Shown piece after piece: positions 13,061 to 23,802 of a stretch of 64,000 nucleotides of DNA; position 1 is the first letter of the stretch, and each line of letters begins with the position of its first letter. The position numbers and the translations under genes are program-made. Under the pieces are notes generated by a model that was not told the DNA's origin, searched no databases, and saw only the letters and a program-made list of their open reading frames with translations. The DNA is from Liquidambar formosana (Eukaryota > Streptophyta > Magnoliopsida > Saxifragales > Altingiaceae). The stretch spans positions 43,398,792 to 43,462,791 of the forward strand of contig CM077821.1 of assembly GCA_039720395.1 (NCBI GenBank), read 5' to 3'.

Positions 13061-14377
13061 TCAAAGTTCAAACTCCTCATCCCGAAGTTGCATCTCCGCA
13101 GCCTCTTCTTCCTCCTCATCAAGCACAAAGTACTCGTTGCTCTCAACTGGCCTAAACATATAAAACATCACCAGGTAGAACACGAGACTCGCAGTCTCTT
13201 CAGCCGCATTACTCACCCACTGATACTTATATGCGGCAATAGTTCTAAGTGCAAACACGACAATTCTTGTAAAATACAAGTACCCAATCACCACGATATA
13301 AAACTGCCGGAAAAGGGTCAGCTTGGCCAAATTCCTCGCCGCCTTCCCGTCAGTCTTTGAAGTCTCTCTCAACGACCGGATCGACCAAACAATGGGGAAA
13401 ATAATCGCGCAACAACAGATGATATCAACCAGCAAGAACACCTGATTCCATGTCACCCAGTCCTTAATAAACGGCCCAGTTTCTCCGATCACGATGGCCG
13501 CCAAATTGGCTAGAACCTGAAGCGGAATCACGATCATCAACACCTTCTTCTCCTTCTCTTGCAAGAAGGGTTTCAAAAACGACCACCCCGTCCCGATCAA
13601 CACAATCACCGTAAACAACAACACAACCCTAATGAACTGAAATATATAGAACAACACGTCCCAGCCGTGCGGCGTGCCGGTGACCTTCACGTAATGCTTA
13701 TCCTCGGCGGCGCAAATCAAGTTCAACGATTTCATCAACAGCAATCCGGCCATTAACATATGGATCCGGTGAACGGACCGCTTGTTCGTATAACAGGTGT
13801 AAATCCAAAACCCTAGAAACGCGAAATACACCAAGGAGAATAGGAAATAGAGGGAGGGGAGCTGAGTCTGACCTGCTGAGAGATAGTCCTTGACGCCGCC
13901 AGCGTCGAAATTGTACACCTCGGTGCGAACGCGCATGGAGACTGTGCTTTCCGGTGCGCAATTGGCGAAGAAGAGGCTGTACTCGTTGGGGGCGGTGACG
14001 GGGTAGGAGTGGTTGAAGGAGGAGTGGGGCGGAGGAGAGAGGTCGCGGAAGGTGAAGAGGTGGACGGTGTAGTGAGAATCGAGGACGCAGAAGGAAGGGT
14101 TTTGCTGGAGCTCGGTGAGGGCTTGGAGGAGGGATTCCTCGGAGAGGAGGAAGAAGCCGAGGCGGGAAGGGTCAGGGTCGGAGAGAGAGGAGGTGACGGA
14201 GACTTTGGAGACGGTGACGGTGACGTGGCCAGTGCGGGTGAAACCGAACTTCTCGAAGAGAATCATGGGGCGGGTGTCGGCGGTGATGGATAGGGTTTTG
14301 ATCTCGGCGGTGGTGGGGGGGAGGAAGAGAGATAGGAGAGAAAGGCCGAGGAGGATGGTAAGGGCCATTTTGGTCAT
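13061..14377 (-). CDS. GPR107/lung seven-transmembrane (CAND7-like) membrane protein
   Basis: Single-exon gene, 438 aa from the ATG at 14377, which starts a good signal peptide (MTKMALTILLGLSLLSLFLP, cleavage expected near residue 24). A luminal/extracellular domain (about 25-172) with Cys97 and Cys140 follows. Seven hydrophobic segments then lie at roughly 173-196, 205-222, 240-263, 278-297, 310-332, 357-380 and 394-408, with an acidic tail (DEEEEEAAE). This is the architecture of the lung seven-TM/GOST family, listed in Arabidopsis as candidate G-protein-coupled receptors; animal relatives work in Golgi-endosome traffic, so a trafficking or receptor role is inferred. An upstream in-frame ATG at 14488 would add 37 residues and hide the signal peptide; I reject it because family members are near 440 aa. 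Confidence 0.95.
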   Translation of the reverse strand: MTKMALTILLGLSLLSLFLPPTTAEIKTLSITADTRPMILFEKFGFTRTGHVTVTVSKVSVTSSLSDPDPSRLGFFLLSEESLLQALTELQQNPSFCVLDSHYTVHLFTFRDLSPPPHSSFNHSYPVTAPNEYSLFFANCAPESTVSMRVRTEVYNFDAGGVKDYLSAGQTQLPSLYFLFSLVYFAFLGFWIYTCYTNKRSVHRIHMLMAGLLLMKSLNLICAAEDKHYVKVTGTPHGWDVLFYIFQFIRVVLLFTVIVLIGTGWSFLKPFLQEKEKKVLMIVIPLQVLANLAAIVIGETGPFIKDWVTWNQVFLLVDIICCCAIIFPIVWSIRSLRETSKTDGKAARNLAKLTLFRQFYIVVIGYLYFTRIVVFALRTIAAYKYQWVSNAAEETASLVFYLVMFYMFRPVESNEYFVLDEEEEEAAEMQLRDEEFEL

Positions 14378-14488
14378 TTTGACGACGGCAGCGACGGTTG
14401 TCGTGATGGTGGTGGCGGAGTGAACAACTGGTCGATTTGGTGTGATGCGAGAGGTGTGGGGAGAACGATATGAGGGCGAGAGACGCAA

Positions 14489-15720
14489 AATGTTGGGAGG
14501 AGTGTATTAAAAGATATGGGTGATATACCGAAAAAGTCCTTTGAAGTTGTGTTGACTCAGATCTGGTCTTGACGGGTTTGGAAACAATGGAGGCAGCAAA
14601 ATGCGACCGTACGTCGTCGTTTTCACGTTTGAAAGTGGCACACCAAAACCAGAAGAATGTATTGCATACAACAGAACTTGTCATATTCATAGAGAAACTG
14701 ATAACGAGCAATTTACAAGCATGCTTTTTGTTAAATTACGAAAAATAACTTCCTTCGTTTTCCCTTTTGGCTTCAATTATTGTGACATTGACTTCAACTG
14801 AGGGAAAGGATCTTGTCGAATTTAACACTGTTCCAAGTATGGGCAATCAGCCTTTTCAAAATTTAAAGCCAAGAAATAGTCCCAATTAATCGACTTCTAA
14901 TTCTAGAAATTCAATCCAATAGCACGCCAAGCTTCAATTGCCTTTTCTCAGAGCACGTTGAACTAGAATTTTGTCAAGCGAGTTAGTAATTAAGTGACAT
15001 CATTGCCAATGGCCTTTTTGGTTCAACGGCACTTTTCTCCCCCTTAAAAATAGGAAGTCATTTTTTTCAACTAATGATGGAGGGGATTTAGAGGAAAACT
15101 TTCAACGTCGAATTAATTTAAGTTTCGTGAGGTCATGCAATGGGGGCTTGTACCTTATCATGGGTGGATTGTACTATAATTCATTCATGTATGCGTGAGT
15201 ACAACCTTAATACATGATCTTATGAAACTTTCAATAAGGTTATAATATTGTAGAAAAATGATTATGAGTTTAGATATTTTTTATATATGGGCCTCTATCG
15301 GACACTCCAAAACTTATTTTTTATCTCCACTTTGTATAGGTCACTCCTGAGTGGTGAATAAGATGAAATTTGATATGCCTATCATTTTTCTAAACCTAAA
15401 TGCAGTGTCACAGTGATCATGCCATTTTATTTGTTTGGTGTTAGGTGATCGTGCCATTTCAAAACTATATTAAAAATTGACTTAGACTATCCAAAAGCCT
15501 TGTGGAGAGCTCTAACTTACCTATTTACAAATGATCATAAAGCATTTTAGTGCATACATAAAAACTAAAGGCTAGTGGTTTGATGGCATAATGACACTCT
15601 TTTTCCTTAATTCAAAAGGGAAAGTCCTTAATTTTGAGTAGTAATAAGAGTAGATTAATACAGAGTATAATTTAGATGTCCTTACATGACTACTTGTTAC
15701 CCCAACATATATCTATATCT
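14489..15720. other. Promoter side of the CAND-type gene and gene-free DNA
   Basis: On the minus strand a TTTTAATACA box at about 14504-14513 is a possible TATA-like element for the gene starting at 14377. The rest, to 15720, has no recognised gene; the short frame at 14601-14801 has no known domain. Confidence 0.45.
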
Positions 15721-15723
15721 ATA

Positions 15724-16092
15724 TCTATACTACCTATAAAAAGATGAAATGAGAAATATTTTTGATTGACTAATATACCCTTATTTTAATTTTTAAATAC
15801 ACAATTACCCTTCTGCATATATAGGGAAATATAGCAATATAAAACACATATCTTAATAAGAATTTTAAGGAAACTATACAACTATCCTTCTGCATATATA
15901 GGAAATATAATAATATAAAACACATACCTTAATAAGAATTATAAGGAAACTATAATTTGTGTAATTATTATAAATCTTAAAGATAATAATACGTTTTTTT
16001 TTTATAATAAACTTCTTTAAATATAAAATATTTATGTATTTATTATTTTGTATTCAAGAATATTCACATGCAACGCATGTGTGCTATATCTA

Positions 16093-16093
<1 letters not shown>
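15724..16093 (+). mobile_element. Non-autonomous Helitron-like element, about 370 bp
   Basis: The 3' end carries the Helitron signature: hairpin CACATGCAACGCATGTG (16065-16081, 7-bp stem), a short spacer, then CTAG (16090-16093) followed by T. The 5' end is proposed at the TC of TCTATACTACCTATAAAAAG (15724), preceded by A, as expected for insertion between A and T. The interior is AT-rich with internal repeats (CCTTCTGCATATATAGG twice, near 15810 and 15881) and no coding capacity. The 5' boundary is the weaker one because it lies in a TATC repeat. Confidence 0.7.

Positions 16094-16170
<77 letters not shown>
16094..16170. repeat. Compound (TA)n(AG)n microsatellite
   Basis: TA units directly followed by about 25 AG units, placed immediately after the Helitron 3' end. 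Confidence 0.92.
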
Positions 16171-16173
<3 letters not shown>

Positions 16174-16176
16174 GCT

Positions 16177-16307
16177 ATTCAAGTACGGGATATTTCGAAC
16201 TATCCTACATAATTGCAATCGTTTGTAGATGACACATGCACATTTATATGAGTGCGTGTCACTCACAAATAATTATGATTGTACAGAATATCCCACATAT
16301 GATCAAA
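16177..16307. repeat. Palindromic MITE, family A copy 2
   Basis: TACGGGATATTTCGAAC at the left and GAATATCCCACATATGATCA at the right match the two ends of the element at 7475-7616. The interior shares GTGTCACTCACAAATAATTATGATTG-like wording with copy 1 (words near 16255-16282 against 7558-7582). It is more diverged than copy 1. Confidence 0.6.
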
Positions 16308-16317
16308 GTTATCAAAG

Positions 16318-16318
<1 letters not shown>

Positions 16319-16354
<36 letters not shown>
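16319..16354. repeat. (TA)n microsatellite
   Basis: About 17 TA units. Confidence 0.9.
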
Positions 16355-16355
<1 letters not shown>

Positions 16356-16580
16356 TACTATATTAAGAGAATTGTCTTTGTGGTTGGATTGTACTTAAAT
16401 TTACTAAAAAACCTTTATAAGTTAATAAACCTAAGAGACGATTTGATAATTTTACCAACTTAAAAAGATCCACTACAACCTTTTTCCCCTTCATTCTCTC
16501 CCACACATATATGCGATTTAAGAAATTTAGAAACTAACATAACAGTTTCACTAATGTGTTGCACACGTGTCCATTACTAG
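16354..16580 (+). mobile_element. Possible second Helitron-like fragment
   Basis: The right end shows a small GTGTTGCACACGTG-type hairpin (about 16556-16569) followed by CTAG at 16577-16580 and T, similar to the Helitron 3' end at 16093. The left end is unclear because it merges with the TA repeat (CTACTATATTAAGAG near 16354). Non-coding. Confidence 0.4.
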
Positions 16581-16730
16581 TATATATTATGGGCATTGTA
16601 TGGATTGAAGGAGAAGTCCTCTGTTGTTGTTTTGCACACCCTACTTTCTTTTGATCATGTCATCTCTCAATTCTCACGTGTTTGTCAACGTTAATATATT
16701 CGAGGTAGGGCCAAAGCCCAATACAGAAAA

Positions 16731-16934
16731 ACTCAATGGGTTGGTCTAGTGGTTGGGCACTTGGTTCCAAAGTAGGTTGTCTCGAGTGGAGGTGAAAAAT
16801 CCCGAGTTTGAGTCCCAATACTATAGAAAAAATCCCTAGGCTAGCGATTTACTATTGTCTACCCGTTGCGATAGTGATTAATCCCTTGGTTGTTAGCTTT
16901 GGGGATACATTGGGTCAAAGACCAAAAAAAAAGT
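16731..16934 (+). mobile_element. tRNA-derived SINE
   Basis: The segment has a pol III A-box-like sequence (TGGTCTAGTGGTTGG, 16743-16757) and, about 60 bp later, a B-box-like sequence (GAGTTTGAGTCCC, 16804-16816). It ends in an A-rich tail (ACCAAAAAAAAAG near 16921-16933). This order and spacing fit a tRNA-related SINE head plus unrelated body. It is not a functional tRNA: no acceptor stem pairs around the boxes. Confidence 0.6.
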
Positions 16935-17024
16935 CCAATACAGAAACCTAATAATCCTAAAAAACAGAACACGAAAGAAAAACCAAAGAGAGACAAGGCG
17001 AGATATAACGAAATTTTAAAAAAC

Positions 17025-17130
17025 GAAAGCGCTAGAATTAGCAACGCTTTCAATATCACCCAAAAAATAACGTGAAAGCGCTAGTAGTCATAGCGCTTTT
17101 AAAAGCGCTAGTATCAACAGCGCTTTCAAT
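17025..17130. repeat. Cluster of AGCGCT palindromes
   Basis: Four AGCGCT palindromes plus a one-base variant (ACGCTTTC at 17043) occur within about 100 bp. The centre is the perfect 20-bp palindrome TAGCGCTTTTAAAAGCGCTA (17091-17110), embedded in a larger imperfect inverted repeat (about 17073-17127) whose ends are GAAAGCGCT and AGCGCTTTC. It may be a subterminal block of a DNA transposon, but no ends were identified. Confidence 0.6.
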
Positions 17131-17197
17131 TTTTCAAAAACTATAACCCCCGATAGCGTGGATTACACCCTCAGCCCCTTATCTTCTCCCGCGAATG

Positions 17198-17367
17198 GGG
17201 TTCTCGCACAGTCGCACGCCGTCCTTCGCACTCGTCGAATCGCCGGCCTCTGCCTCCGCAGTCAACAGGTAGCACTGTCTCTCTCTTTCGCTTTCGTCGC
17301 TCAATCTAGGGCTATGTAGCCTTGTACCCGAAGAACCTTTTTTCTGTAGCCTTGTACCTGAAAACCC

Positions 17368-17399
<32 letters not shown>

Positions 17400-20140
17400 C
17401 AAATTTATTATTATTTTTTTCCCACATATCTGAAATCCGGGGCTTGGGATGATAACATGATTTAAGATGAATTGTGGGGTTTGAAAGTGAAGATGTGGGA
17501 TTTTGTCATAATGGACAAGCTGAGTTCTGGGGTTTGCAGTGCGGTTTGAAAATGGGTTGGGAAATAGGTTTTCGTAAATATGTGTACAATTTTATATGTA
17601 TTGATTTCTACTGAGTTCATGGAACCACAACTATTTGGCTTTTGGATTGAACCTTTCTGAAAGAATCACTATCTTTCAGAGCTTTTTTGGGATTTAACTC
17701 ATTTTGTGTGTTGGTGATTTCATTTTTTTCTGTGATTTCATTTTTTTCTGTTTAGCTTGAATTGCGTTAAATGTTCAAGTAATGGCCTGAATACACTTTC
17801 TTTTGGGTTTGGTTCATTGGTTTTAAGTCCAAAACTTTCTGAATAATTAATGGAATTTGGACAATCTAACGTTTATTTTATTTTTCAATAATAAATTTCA
17901 GCTCAATTTCTCCAAATTTCTCGACCAGTCAGCTGAATATTCAGCAGAATTATTATGAAACATTAGACATCCAAATATTTTGATTTTTCAATTCATCAAA
18001 TTTTCTGGGTTTGACCGAAAATCATCTGATTTTATTTTTAGATTCTTTGTTTAACCATTTTCTGTCTGTCTAATTTCAAACACGAAATCTGTGAGTATAG
18101 TAAGATTGTAGGTAAATTCGAGTTTAGATTACTGTTGGATCAAATTTTGTTAATTATGTAGTAACATAACTCCTTTTTCTCAGAAATTATCAGTGAAACC
18201 AGTCATTCTTCAGCTTGTTCCCTGAATGCTGCCCCATCTTGGAGTGCAACGAGCTCCCCATCTTGGAGTGCAATGAGCTATGCTGAAAGTCTTTCTGCTT
18301 CAATATCTGAATGTGAAATATTGTCAACCCCTAATCCAAAAACATTCTCATTTAATGGGCTAAAGAATGACACTAGAATCTCCCTTTTCGGCAGTCTTCT
18401 TGGTGAAAGAGGATTTGGTTTTTCAGCTTGTTCCACCTTGATCCACCCAATCTTGGAGTGAAACAAGCTATGCTGATGAAAGTAATTGTTAGTTCAATAT
18501 TTAAAGGTGAAATATTATCACTCCATAATCCAAAAGCCTTCTCATTTGATGATATGAGGGCGGCCACTAGAAACTTCTGTCCTGACAATCTTCTTCTGGG
18601 TGAAGGAAAATTTGGTATTGTTTTCGAAGGGTGGATTGATGAACAAACCCTTGCCGCTACAAAGCCTGGATCTGGAATGGCTGTTACTGTCAAGAAGCAC
18701 AGCCTTGATTGTTTCCGAGGTCACACGGAGTGGCTGGTATACTTCTTCTTTTTCTCCTTTATTATATTTATGTACCTTCACTATCTCTTGATTAGCCTAT
18801 TTATTAATAATCCTTTGGGTTCAGATAGAAGTTGATTATTGTGGGCAACTTCATCATCCAAACCTGGTTAAACTCATTGGGTACTGTTTGGATGGTGACG
18901 AGCGGATTTTGGTCTATGAGTTCATGCCCTAAGAGAGCTTGGAGAATAATCTATTTAGAAGCAAATGGCACATTCCCATATATTTTCCAAGCAGCGTAGT
19001 TGGCCAAATTTCTTTGTATTTATTGTTCATATTTTGGGATTCAATCCTTGGAATTTTTCCTCGTCTTAGAGATTTTCGTTGAATTTCTTTATTGGTAGAA
19101 GATCTGCACAATTGTTGTCTTCCTAGTTTTCTATGTTTGATGATGTATCACCAAGTGTGTTGAATCAAATTGCAGAGCTTCTTTGGAAAACCATTGGCCA
19201 CTAGGGTCATAACTCATAAGTTGGGTCCCCAAATAGGATGGAATATATAAATATCTCAACATCTGCTTGACTTATTGGAACAACAATCTTTTGAGTCTTG
19301 ACCAAGTTGGAAGAGGGACTTGATGCATGGTTCTATGTACAACCACTATGTTTTAGGAGATTAGATGCGCGTCATTCTCCAGGGAAATTATGCCTGGCCA
19401 ATCTAAGAGCGAAAATTTATTATACTTGGTTCATATAAATATTTTAGATTCAAATTGATTGCCTCTTTTCAGTATGTTTTAAACTCGGACCCATGATTTT
19501 AACAACACACATGTTCTCACACATGAACACACAAGTCTGGCAAAAATGTAGTAGTGATAACTGATAACTGATTTGTTCTTATGGAGTCTTTCCATAGGCT
19601 ACTGTTGGGGCAGTGGTGCCTAACAAAACTCTTGAATTGAACTTTCTCACAGACAGATTATTTGAAAATCATGAAAATTCCTTGGTTTGGCGTTAAGAAC
19701 TCTTGGTGATCTTCAATGGTATGTTTTATTTGGCAGGATGGCACTGGCCACTTAGTTGGGCAGTGAGGATCAAAGTGGCCATAGGTGCTGCCAGAGGGCT
19801 CTCTTTCCTGCATGCTGCCTTCTGAATAAGTGCAATGTTTCATTGCTTTAAAAAAGAGTTTGTACTCCATATATCATTTCCTTAAGATTTAGTAAATTAC
19901 TGACATTAATTATTCTTTGGGGTGCAGGAGTTCAATGTAAAACCGTCTGATTTTAGTTTGCCTAACACGAGCCTCACTGGTGATTGTATTTATGTGCAAC
20001 TCGATGGCCACTTTGGTTATTGTCCTGGTAATTACCCTCATAAGCGACTCATGGGCCTTTATGGTCATGGAGAACCTGAATATGTTGCTACAGGTCCGTC
20101 AATTGCCCGTGTCAAGTGCTGTTATTGCTTAACTTAAAAT
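17198..20140 (+). pseudogene. Decayed RLCK-VII (PBS1-like/PBL) protein kinase
   Basis: Pieces of an intron-bearing receptor-like cytoplasmic kinase lie in order. A possible first exon ATG is at 17198 (donor at about 17275). An N-terminal exon appears twice (18185-18424 and 18425-18736), the second copy reading AFSFDDMRAATRNF and LLLGEGKFGIVFEGWIDE, the glycine loop. A GT-AG junction 18736/18825 leads to [13 protein letters not shown] and LVYEFMP, then an in-frame TAA at 18930-18932 where the family has a codon before SLEN. An isolated piece near 19750-19820 reads PLSWAVRIKVAIGAARG, and 19928-20095 has KPSDFSLP in place of DFG and ends in PEYVATG. The VAVKK lysine region is altered (VTVKK) and the HRD catalytic loop and the rest of the C-lobe are missing. 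Introns persist, so it is a duplicated, not a retroposed, copy. Confidence 0.85.
18211..18636 (+). repeat. 213-bp tandem duplication of the kinase N-terminal exon
   Basis: CAGCTTGTTCC at 18211 recurs at 18424, and the similarity continues through CATCTTGGAGTG, AATATTNNNANNTGAAATATT and CCAAAANCNTTCTCATTTNATG up to GGTGAANGANNATTTGGT. Both copies encode the segment that precedes and enters the kinase glycine loop. The copies have diverged markedly, so the duplication is not recent. Confidence 0.8.
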
Positions 20141-20412
20141 CCTGATATGTTGGTAAAGTTTCTATTGTCTGAATAACTTTTCATTAGACATTGTTAATCT
20201 TATGATGAAACTGAGACAAACCTGGGAAATGGTCCCTTTCCCTAGCATATAATCCCACTACACAGACGGCAGGATAGAGTCCCAACTCCACAACATTCTA
20301 AACTTGACACAGGGTCCATGCCTTGGACCCGAAACCTCCCCCATTGTTGGGGGGGGGGGGGGGGAGAGAAATGCAACAGGGCCAACAGGCCATTGGCAAA
20401 TATTATATTATA

Positions 20413-20715
20413 AATTGTGTGACAATAACTCTTCCTTTTTGTTTCTTTTTTGGCTTCTAGTATTATGGCTTAACTTCAACTGACCGAAAGAATATTGTCT
20501 GATGCAAGTCTTTAATTGTGTGACAATAACTCTTCCTTTTTGTTTCTTTTTTGGCTTCTAGTATTATGGCTTAACTTCAACTGACCCAAAGAATATTGTC
20601 TAATGCAAGTCTTTAATTGTGTGACAATAACTCTTCCTTTTTGTATCTTTTTTGGCTTCTAGTATTATGGCTTAACTTCAACTGACCCAAAGAATATTGT
20701 CTAATGCAGGTCTTT
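20413..20715 (+). repeat. Three tandem copies of a 101-bp unit
   Basis: AATTGTGTGACAATAACTC starts units at 20413, 20514 and 20615, each containing GGCTTCTAGTATTATGGCTT and ending with AATATTGTCTNATGCANGTC. The copies differ at only a few positions, so the array is young. No coding frame is kept through the array. It sits just downstream of the kinase pseudogene. Confidence 0.9.
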
Positions 20716-22920
20716 TAAGTCATGGACAAGAGAGTAATGACTTTGTCTTTTCAATAATTCAGCTTTACAGAACCCTCAAGCTCATTTGACATGAGCTCAT
20801 CATATTGTTGCTCATAATTAAGCAACTCTATCACCCATAATCTTCATATCGGTTCTCCCTGCTATCTAATCTTCTGTAATTGATGTTCTTCTTTTGAAAT
20901 TAAATGATATAGCCTTTTTATGGCTAGTTGGCTACACCCCTTAATTGAGATATATTTTTTTCCTGCTTTAAAATGAAGGGTTTGACAAAATTAACCCCTT
21001 AAATTTCTGTCTAGATCTCAGGAAAAAAAAGAGAGAGAAAAAGGAGAAATGATTAGAACTGCTTGAGAAAATGAGCCTTTTATTAAAAATTTAATAATTT
21101 TTCTTCAACTTTCTAAGATTCACCTCTGAACATCTTGGCTTTTTTTATTTTCAGGGCTGTTGAGTGAGGTCAAATGACATTTCTTTTTGTTTTTCTTATA
21201 TTCTTCTTTAAAGAAAAGCAACACTTATGAAAAAAGAGAAAAACTTATATGTAATTATGAAACGGTGGTATCAGGACCCATGAGAGTTTAGTGAAGTGAA
21301 ATTATCGAAATATTTTTTGATATTATAATATCATTTTATTTCATTCCATTCATAACATCACTTGATTTCCGAATCTCACGTGTGAGAAAGGAAATCTTGC
21401 TTAAGTTCAAGTGTTTAACACGTGTGAAAATAGAAGCTTTGGTTTGCGAGTATGGTTTTAATCTGCAGCAACTGTCAATGGCTTCTAGAAAGAGGGTGCG
21501 TGAAACACGTGCACGTCACTCTCAACAACTTCTGGACTCTAAACGCCCCTTCTGTGAAGCTTCCCACCGGAGGAAGACTGCCGAAGGAGCATATAACTAA
21601 TACAAGATACCCATTAATTCTCCCTTTTTCTTTTTTCCATAAACACCCTTCTTGCATCAATTATATAATTATTGCACTAAATTTTTTAGTCATCTTCGAT
21701 GGTATTTAAATAAAAAAAACTGATATGGCCAAAATTTCGCTCACAATTTGGCAAATTAGTTAAGTAGAAATATATCACCTTGAAAAATTATATTTATTAC
21801 ACTTAACTTGAAGGATTAAAAAAGTAACGGTCGGATATGACCCTCAAGTGGTCATTAAGGCTATTACTAAAGGCTACACACAACATTTGAGCATTATTAA
21901 TTGATTAACGATAGTTATAATATAATCCCTAAACTTGAAGATGTTTGATTTAGGCATATTTATAAACAAGTTAATAGCGCAAATAAAAGAATGAAACATG
22001 TAACATGATATTTAAGTCACTCTATTATGAGTTCATGTAGTGGGAGAATCACTTTTCTTAAGACTATGAGGTGTGATTGTACGGAAGATAATAAGTGGTG
22101 TTACATCTTGATCAGGATTGGAATTAGAATTTTTTGTCTGAAGTTGTCGTTTATGCACTAATACGATATATGTGTGCAAACATAAGAAGGTATTGTCCGA
22201 TTAACTTGACCCACTACCATTTTCTTTATAAATTAAAAAAAAAAAAAAAATATTTCACTTCGTTTTGAAGATTGTTTAATACATATTGTCCGATTAACTT
22301 GACCCACTATCATCTAAAAGTTATTACTCCATATGTTCCATAAAGATTAGGTCATTTTTGTTACTTTTTTTTTGTCGCAAAATATTTGTTCACAATGAGA
22401 AGTCAAATCATAAAATTTTTGAATTTTTTTATACCATTTTTTGTTATTTAAGCACAAAATTCAATAAAGGGTATTTTTAGAAAGATTGAGTTTAAAAAGT
22501 GCCAAGGCAATGCAATGGGCATTTCAGTCATTTGATGTTCAGTTATTAAATAATTATTCACTTCAAGACAATAGAATTCTGAGGCGGTTGTCCGACTTCC
22601 ATCCATCCATCGGGTTCAAACTCGGAGCCACACGAAAACCCAAACCAAAATCCCGAAAAACTGCATCCCGAAATGCAGCGTGAATCGCATATATGCCATA
22701 GTACTCCCGTAATTTCACAAGCTGGATTTCATCATCGGAGGGGTTACCTATTTATTGCGTGGCAATGAAACACAACAACCTCTGACTTGTCTTTGTTATC
22801 TCAAATCCTCCAAAAGAAAATTCCCAAACACCTCGAAGCCCCCAAATGGAGTTAATGACGGAGGATTGACACAGTCCCAACCTAAGAAGTTTAAGGAACA
22901 TCATATCAGACAATATCATA
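20716..22920. other. Gene-free stretch upstream of PAH1
   Basis: No recognised gene. A degenerate Stowaway-like left end (TTACTCCATATGTTCC, near 22325) is visible without a convincing right end. Short frames at 21382-21600 and 22486-22683 have no known domains. Confidence 0.45.
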
Positions 22921-22929
22921 TATCATCTA

Positions 22930-22930
22930 T

Positions 22931-22978
<48 letters not shown>
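22930..22978. repeat. (AT)n(AG)n microsatellite in the PAH1 leader region
   Basis: A short TATA run followed by about 18 AG units. It lies 60-110 bp before the probable donor of a 5' non-coding exon. Confidence 0.85.
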
Positions 22979-22979
<1 letters not shown>

Positions 22980-22984
22980 TTACC

Positions 22985-23802
22985 TGAGTTCTCAGCTGTC
23001 AGATTGAAGAGGAGTTTCTTTGGATTTTGCAGAATTTGGAATCTGTAAGTGTAACCGCCGATAGATTTTGTTCCTATTTTCCCGAGAATCTTTTCAAGTC
23101 CCATTGTTCATATGTGGTTTTGTCTTCCCATTTTCTTTTTCTTTTTTTTTTCTTTAAAATTTCATTCCTTTTTTCTGTTATTATTTTTCTTGATGGAAAA
23201 TTGAGCGGGTTGTTTGGTTGCTGAGAAACCGTGGGAAAAGTGGTGTAAATTTGGAATCTTTTGGTAACAGTGTTGGGGTTGAAATGGGTGTTCAAGGATT
23301 TGAAGTTTTCTTTTTGTTTCCCATTGAGTTCGCAGCAACCAAAGGGTGCACTGAATTAAGCAGTACGTTTGGCTGCCAGGAAACCGGGGGAAAAAGAGGT
23401 GGAATTTTGGAATCTTGTAGCAACAGGTTAGAGTTGAAATTGGTGTTTTGAGATTTGGAGTGTTCTTTTATTTCCCATTGATTTCTTGGCAACCCAAAAG
23501 TGCACTAGGGTTTAATTATATGTAGTATGAATTTTTTTTTTCTTTTGCTTCATGGTTTAAGCTCTTATTTTGTGTAATTCTAATTTTACAATTTATTTAT
23601 TCCAAATTTCAATTCACGTGCAGGTATCATAGAAGAAAGAGAATTGGACTCAAGCAAAAGAACGGAAGAAATTTAATTGCACAGCATAATTTATCTTCAT
23701 CTTTTTTATTATCTGATCAAAGAAGAAAGGTTTAAGCAATAAAATACCACTAGGGTTTTGTTAGTTTTCCCTATATTGTGAGGTTATCAGGAGCTTGAGC
23801 AG
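22985..23802 (+). promoter_or_regulatory. PAH1 5' UTR with an intron
   Basis: A leader exon is proposed to end at 23044 (GAATCT before GTAAGTG) and to be spliced to 23624 (CACGTGCAG acceptor). The second leader part, 23624-23802, has no ATG before the start codon at 23803, so this splice would give a clean leader, whereas unspliced RNA has several upstream ATGs. The transcription start is not determined. Confidence 0.55.

Noticed and set aside
14009..14423. Open frames on the plus strand antisense to the CAND-type gene
   Set aside because: They are GC-rich shadows of the real minus-strand coding sequence and show Gly/Glu or Arg-rich low complexity without domains.
22325..22560. Stowaway-like MITE
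   Set aside because: Only a degenerate left end (TTACTCCATATGTTCC) is visible; no matching right end was found.
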